Shown here: positions 60,332-64,000 of the stretch, one piece after another | Layout of the letters: each line of letters opens with the position of its first letter | Position numbering within the stretch: position 1 is the first letter of the stretch | DNA from: CAMDPA01 sp965223035 | GTDB lineage: Bacteria; Pseudomonadota; Alphaproteobacteria; Rhizobiales; Hyphomicrobiaceae | Assembly (NCBI GenBank): GCA_965223035.1 | Contig: OZ244980.1 | Location: 5,146,001-5,210,000, forward strand | Length of the DNA stretch: 64,000 nucleotides | Reading direction: 5' to 3' | Translations under genes and position numbers: made by a program | Notes under the pieces: generated by a model | What the model saw: only the letters and a program-made list of their open reading frames with translations | Database searches by the model: none | What the model was told of the DNA's origin: nothing

Positions 60332-61450
60332 ATGAGGATCGTGATCGAACGCGGAGACCTGCTGCGGGCGTTGGGCCATACCACCAGCGTTGTTGAACGT
60401 CGAACGACAATACCGCTTCTGTCCAACGTGCTGCTGCGTGCCCATGACGCGGCGCTGGACTTCAAGGCCACCGACATGGAGCGCGAGGTCGTTGAGCAGG
60501 CGCCGGCCCAGGTGGAGGACCCTGGCGCGACCACCGTGCCCGCTCATATGTTGCACGATATCGTGCGCAAACTGCCCGATGGCGCCCAGATCGAACTGCG
60601 GCGCGATGCCGAACGCGAGCGTCTGATGCTCACATCCGGGCACGCGCGCTTTGCCGTGCAGACGCTGGCACCCGACGATTTTCCGGATTTGGCTGTCGGC
60701 GAGCTGACCCACAATTTCGAGCTCGCCGCCGGAGACCTGCGGCGATTGATCGACAAGACCAGGTTTGCGATCTCCACCGAGGAGACCCGCTACTATCTCA
60801 ACGGCATCTACTTTCACGCCGCGATGTCCGGAAATACGCCGATGTTGCGCGCCGTCGCCACCGACGGCCACCGGTTGGCGCAAGTCGATTTGCAGCTACC
60901 GCAAAGCGCAGATGGCATGCCGGGCGTGATTATCCCGCGCAAAACTGTGCACGAGCTGCACCGGCTAATCGAGGATTCCGACACGCTCGTGCAGGTCGGC
61001 GTATCGACCTCCAAGGTGCGCTTCGAAGCGGGCACGGTCACCCTGACCTCGAAGCTGATCGATGGCACCTTCCCGGACTACGGTCGCGTCATTCCGCAGG
61101 CCAACGACAAGGAGATGCGCGTTTCCAATGCTGAATTCATGAGCGCGGTCGACCGCGTGTCCACAATCGCCAGCGAACGGGGCAGGGCCGTCAAGCTCAA
61201 CATAACCAGTGATAAATTGGTGCTGTCCGTCTCCAATCCGGAAGGTGGCAGCGCGACCGAGGAAATCGGCGTCGACTACCATGCCGAACCGATCGAAATC
61301 GGATTTAACGCTCGCTACCTGCTCGACATCGCCAACCAGCTCGAAAGTGACGACGCGTTGTTCAAACTCGCCGATCCGGGCTCGCCGACGATGGTGCGTG
61401 ACGGATCGGACGACAGCGCGCTGTACGTGCTGATGCCAATGCGCGTGTAA
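60332..61450 (+). CDS. dnaN: DNA polymerase III beta sliding clamp
   Basis: A 372-residue ring-forming clamp that tethers polymerase III to DNA. It begins MRIVIERGDLLRALGHTTSV and ends with the conserved ALYVLMPMRV. TRYYLNGIYFHA and RAVATDGHRLAQVDL (about residues 152-192) mark the second domain, and IPRKTVHEL and DGTFPDYGRVIPQAN (about 197-265) lead into the third. The start is chosen by family length and AGGG in front. The stop TAA overlaps the recF ATG (TAATG). Confidence 0.98.
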   Translation: MRIVIERGDLLRALGHTTSVVERRTTIPLLSNVLLRAHDAALDFKATDMEREVVEQAPAQVEDPGATTVPAHMLHDIVRKLPDGAQIELRRDAERERLMLTSGHARFAVQTLAPDDFPDLAVGELTHNFELAAGDLRRLIDKTRFAISTEETRYYLNGIYFHAAMSGNTPMLRAVATDGHRLAQVDLQLPQSADGMPGVIIPRKTVHELHRLIEDSDTLVQVGVSTSKVRFEAGTVTLTSKLIDGTFPDYGRVIPQANDKEMRVSNAEFMSAVDRVSTIASERGRAVKLNITSDKLVLSVSNPEGGSATEEIGVDYHAEPIEIGFNARYLLDIANQLESDDALFKLADPGSPTMVRDGSDDSALYVLMPMRV

Positions 61451-62673
61451 TGGCTCAGGCTGCGCCCGCGGCAACGGATCGACAGAACGGCGGCACCGGT
61501 GGCGAGGCGCCGCCTGGCGTCGGCCTGTGGATCGAACGGCTCGCGGTGACCAATTTCAGGAACTATCGCGCGGCCGAGCTGCAAGCTGGGCCATGTCCCG
61601 TCGTGCTGACCGGCGCCAACGGGGCCGGCAAGACCAACCTGATCGAGGCAATCTCGCTGTTGGTGCCGGGCAACGGCTTACGGCGAGCAAGCCTCGATGA
61701 GTTGGCCCGCGCGGCGGGCGATGGTGCCTGGGCGGTCGCCGCGCACGTGCACGGCACCCATGGAGCGATCGAAATCGGTACCGGCCGCCGGCCGATCGCC
61801 AGCGCGGCCCAGGACGGCCATCGACGTACTGGCCGCATCGTCAGGATCGACGGCGAAACGGTCGGTGCGACCCAGCTGGCGGCGCACATCGAAATCGTCT
61901 GGCTGACTCCGGCCATGGATGGACTGTTCTCGGGTCCCGCCGCTGACCGTCGCGCGTTCCTCGATCGACTGGTGCTGTGCATCGATCCGGCCCATGCGGC
62001 CCGCGCGGCCCGCTTCGAACGCGCCATGCGACAGCGCAATCGGCTGCTGACCGATCCGCCCTACGATCGGGTGCTGCTGGACGCTTTGGAAATGCAGATG
62101 GCCGAGCACGGCGTGGCCATTGCCGCTGCGCGGCAGCAAGCGATGACGGCGCTGACCACGTTGTGCGAGGCGCGTCAGAACGTCGCGCCGGCGTCTCCGT
62201 TTCCCTGGTTCGGCCTTGAGCTGGTGGGGACACTGGAGGCTGAGCTGCGGATACGGCCGGCGCTGGACGTCGAAGATGGGTACCGCGAGCGCTTGCGGCA
62301 CCAGCGCGATCGCGACGGCGCTGCTGGACGGACCTTGCAAGGTCCGCACCGCACGGACCTTCACCTCACCCACGGTCCGAAGGCGATGCCGGCCCGGTTG
62401 TGCTCGACCGGCGAGCAAAAAGCGCTGTTGACCGGCCTCGTCCTGTCGCATGCGCGCCTGTTGTCCGAGCGCCGTCAAAATGCCGCACCGATCCTCCTGT
62501 TGGACGAGATCGCAGCCCACTTCGATCCAGAACGGCGTGCCGCCTTATTCGAGGAAATCCTTGCACTCAAGGCCCAGGCTTGGATGACCGGCACCGACCT
62601 GGAGGCGTTCGCGCCGCTTGGCGTCAGGGCCGTGTACGTCCGCATCGATGACGGGCAAATCAGCGCCGCATGA
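61450..62673 (+). CDS. recF: DNA replication and repair protein RecF
   Basis: A 407-residue SMC-like ATPase that helps load RecA at gaps. Walker A is GANGAGKTNLIEAISLL (about residues 55-71), the ABC-type signature is LCSTGEQKALLTGLVLSHAR (about 317-336), and Walker B is ILLLDEIAAHFDPERR (about 347-362). About 20 extra N-terminal residues rich in Ala and Gly precede the usual start region VTNFRNYRAAEL. It overlaps dnaN by one base and is expected to be co-transcribed. Confidence 0.96.
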   Translation: MAQAAPAATDRQNGGTGGEAPPGVGLWIERLAVTNFRNYRAAELQAGPCPVVLTGANGAGKTNLIEAISLLVPGNGLRRASLDELARAAGDGAWAVAAHVHGTHGAIEIGTGRRPIASAAQDGHRRTGRIVRIDGETVGATQLAAHIEIVWLTPAMDGLFSGPAADRRAFLDRLVLCIDPAHAARAARFERAMRQRNRLLTDPPYDRVLLDALEMQMAEHGVAIAAARQQAMTALTTLCEARQNVAPASPFPWFGLELVGTLEAELRIRPALDVEDGYRERLRHQRDRDGAAGRTLQGPHRTDLHLTHGPKAMPARLCSTGEQKALLTGLVLSHARLLSERRQNAAPILLLDEIAAHFDPERRAALFEEILALKAQAWMTGTDLEAFAPLGVRAVYVRIDDGQISAA

Positions 62674-62857
62674 GGCGACCTGACCGGCGCCACAGGCGGC
62701 CGCGTCGACAGATCTCCATCTGACTCGTAATCTTTTGAAATATCAGATAAAAAAGCTGTGTCGAGCGGCTCGAAAATCGGCGATTTGGCGCGCAAAATCC
62801 GACACCACATGCTATACATTTCATGACGTGGATCAATCGGTGGGAGGCCTCACCCAG

Positions 62858-64000
62858 ATGAGCGCTGATGCAGCCAGACTGAACGACATGGCGAGCGACT
62901 ACGGTGCCGAGTCCATCAAGATGTTGAAGGGCTTGGAGGCGGTGCGCAAGCGCCCTGGCATGTATATCGGCGATACCGACGATGGCTCCGGTCTGCATCA
63001 CATGATTTACGAGGTCGTTGATAACGCGATCGACGAGGTGCTGGCGGGATTTGCCACCGAATGCAGCGTGACATTGCAACCCGACGGCTCCTGTGTCGTG
63101 CGCGACGACGGCCGCGGCATTCCGACCGGCATCAAGCTGGACGACGATCAGGATCCACCACGCTCAGCGGCTGAAATCGTGTTCACCGAGCTGCACGCCG
63201 GCGGCAAATTCGACCAGAACTCGTACAAGGTCTCCGGCGGCCTGCACGGCGTGGGCGTGTCAGTTGTCAACGCGTTGTCGACGTGGCTCACCTGCCGCAT
63301 CTGGCGCGACGAAAACCAGCATTTCATTGAGTTTCGCGACGGCGTCGCCGTGGCGCCGCTGACGGTGGTGGGGCCGGCCGAAGGTCGCCGCGGAACCGAG
63401 GTCAGCTTCCTGCCGAGCCCGGCGACGTTCACCCAAACGGAATTCGATTTCGGCACGCTTGAGCACCGCCTCCGCGAGCTGGCTTTCCTGAACTCAGGCG
63501 CCAAAATCGTGCTGACGGACGCGCGCGGCGCCGATGCCAAACGCGTCGAGTTGGTGTACGACGGTGGCACCGCCGCGTTCGTGCGCTATCTCGACCGCTC
63601 CAAACACGGACTGATCCCCGAGCCGATCACGATCCGCGGGGAGAAAGACGGGCTCACCGTCGACGCGGCGATGTGGTGGAATGACAGCTATCATGAAAAT
63701 ACGCTGTGCTTCACCAACAACATCCCGCAGCGCGATGGCGGCACCCATTTGGCCGGATTTCGTGGTGCGCTTACCCGCGTCATCAACAAGTACGCGGACG
63801 AGTCGGGGCTGTCGAAAAAAGAGAAGGTCTCGTTGTCCGGCGATGATGCGCGGGAAGGCTTGACCTGCGTGTTGTCGGTGAAAGTGCCTGATCCCAAGTT
63901 CTCTAGCCAGACCAAGGACAAACTGGTCTCATCCGAGGTCAAGCCGTTGGTCGAAACGATGGTCGGCGAGCACCTCAGCGGCTGGTTTGAGGAGCACCCG
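62858..64000 (+). CDS. gyrB: DNA gyrase subunit B, 5' part
   Basis: The first 381 codons; the gene runs off the window edge. It begins MSADAARLNDMASDYGAESI. The GHKL ATPase motifs are present: YEVVDNAIDEVLAG, VVRDDGRGIPTGI, SGGLHGVGVSVVNALSTW and FTNNIPQRDGGTHLAGFRGA. QTKDKLVSSEVKP matches the conserved gyrase QTKxKL site. GGGAGG lies before the start. The 184 bp between recF and gyrB include an AT-rich stretch (62725-62760) and TATACA (62813-62818), which may form part of a separate promoter. Confidence 0.98.
   Translation, partial: MSADAARLNDMASDYGAESIKMLKGLEAVRKRPGMYIGDTDDGSGLHHMIYEVVDNAIDEVLAGFATECSVTLQPDGSCVVRDDGRGIPTGIKLDDDQDPPRSAAEIVFTELHAGGKFDQNSYKVSGGLHGVGVSVVNALSTWLTCRIWRDENQHFIEFRDGVAVAPLTVVGPAEGRRGTEVSFLPSPATFTQTEFDFGTLEHRLRELAFLNSGAKIVLTDARGADAKRVELVYDGGTAAFVRYLDRSKHGLIPEPITIRGEKDGLTVDAAMWWNDSYHENTLCFTNNIPQRDGGTHLAGFRGALTRVINKYADESGLSKKEKVSLSGDDAREGLTCVLSVKVPDPKFSSQTKDKLVSSEVKPLVETMVGEHLSGWFEEHP

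Overview
The window is about 64 kb of GC-rich DNA from an alphaproteobacterium, most likely a member of the Hyphomicrobiales or a close relative. The evidence is gene content and order: DUF3108 protein, SUV3-like helicase, S4 RNA-binding protein, seven-iron ferredoxin and CarD in a row; map next to radC; rpmI-rplT-pheS-pheT; and dnaN-recF-gyrB. Genus and species cannot be set from this sequence. The chromosome appears loosely packed: many intergenic gaps of 300-800 bp hold families of short repeats rather than genes.

Layout. 1-0.8 kb holds a 13-bp tandem repeat. 0.8-10 kb is catabolic: a TauD-type dioxygenase, an orphan molybdenum hydroxylase large subunit overlapping an FAD aromatic monooxygenase, and a minus-strand nitrilase / aldoxime dehydratase / AraC regulator group that could turn aldoximes into carboxylic acids by way of nitriles. 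10.7-12.5 kb has a DUF5989 peptide and an SGNH hydrolase. 12.7-19.9 kb is a minus-strand MoxR / DUF58 / BatA-DUF4159 / large membrane protein operon. 20-31 kb mixes metabolic and housekeeping genes: DUF1285, a second TauD, family 4 uracil-DNA glycosylase, ndk, DinB, a molybdopterin oxidoreductase, RidA, an extended L19, map and radC. 31-44.9 kb has a biotin carboxylase subunit, the DUF3108-to-CarD block, a secreted nuclease-fold protein, an FAD monooxygenase, a methyltransferase and tRNA-Val(CAC). 45-52 kb is accessory: DUF3303, a TAXI-type binding protein fused to a Cu/Zn-superoxide-dismutase-like domain, a glycosyltransferase, an MFS transporter and a peptidoglycan-binding protein. 52-64 kb is core: rpmI, rplT, pheS, an unknown membrane protein, pheT, a DMT exporter, nudC, dnaN, recF and the first 381 codons of gyrB.

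Two dispersed repeat families run through the intergenic DNA. Family A has eleven copies. They are palindromic elements with core arms GCCTTTAATCGG / CCGATTAAAGGC (or GCCTTAAATCGG / CCGATTTAAGGC) and two kinds of end, TAGAGCAAC and TAGATCATCGC. Paired changes keep the palindrome intact, and four copies supply the stop codon of the adjoining gene. Family B has about fourteen copies of roughly 50-130 bp, marked by a TCCGCCTAAGGCGGA hairpin and a GGGATGGTTCCAGC tail. The families usually lie side by side, and one A copy appears to sit inside a B copy.

The observations most worth checking are the TAXI-SodC fusion with a half-lost metal site, the A repeats acting as gene ends, CarD with a histone-H1-like tail of about 230 residues, and L19 with an extra C-terminal domain. 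No CRISPR array, insertion sequence, rRNA or prophage was recognised.
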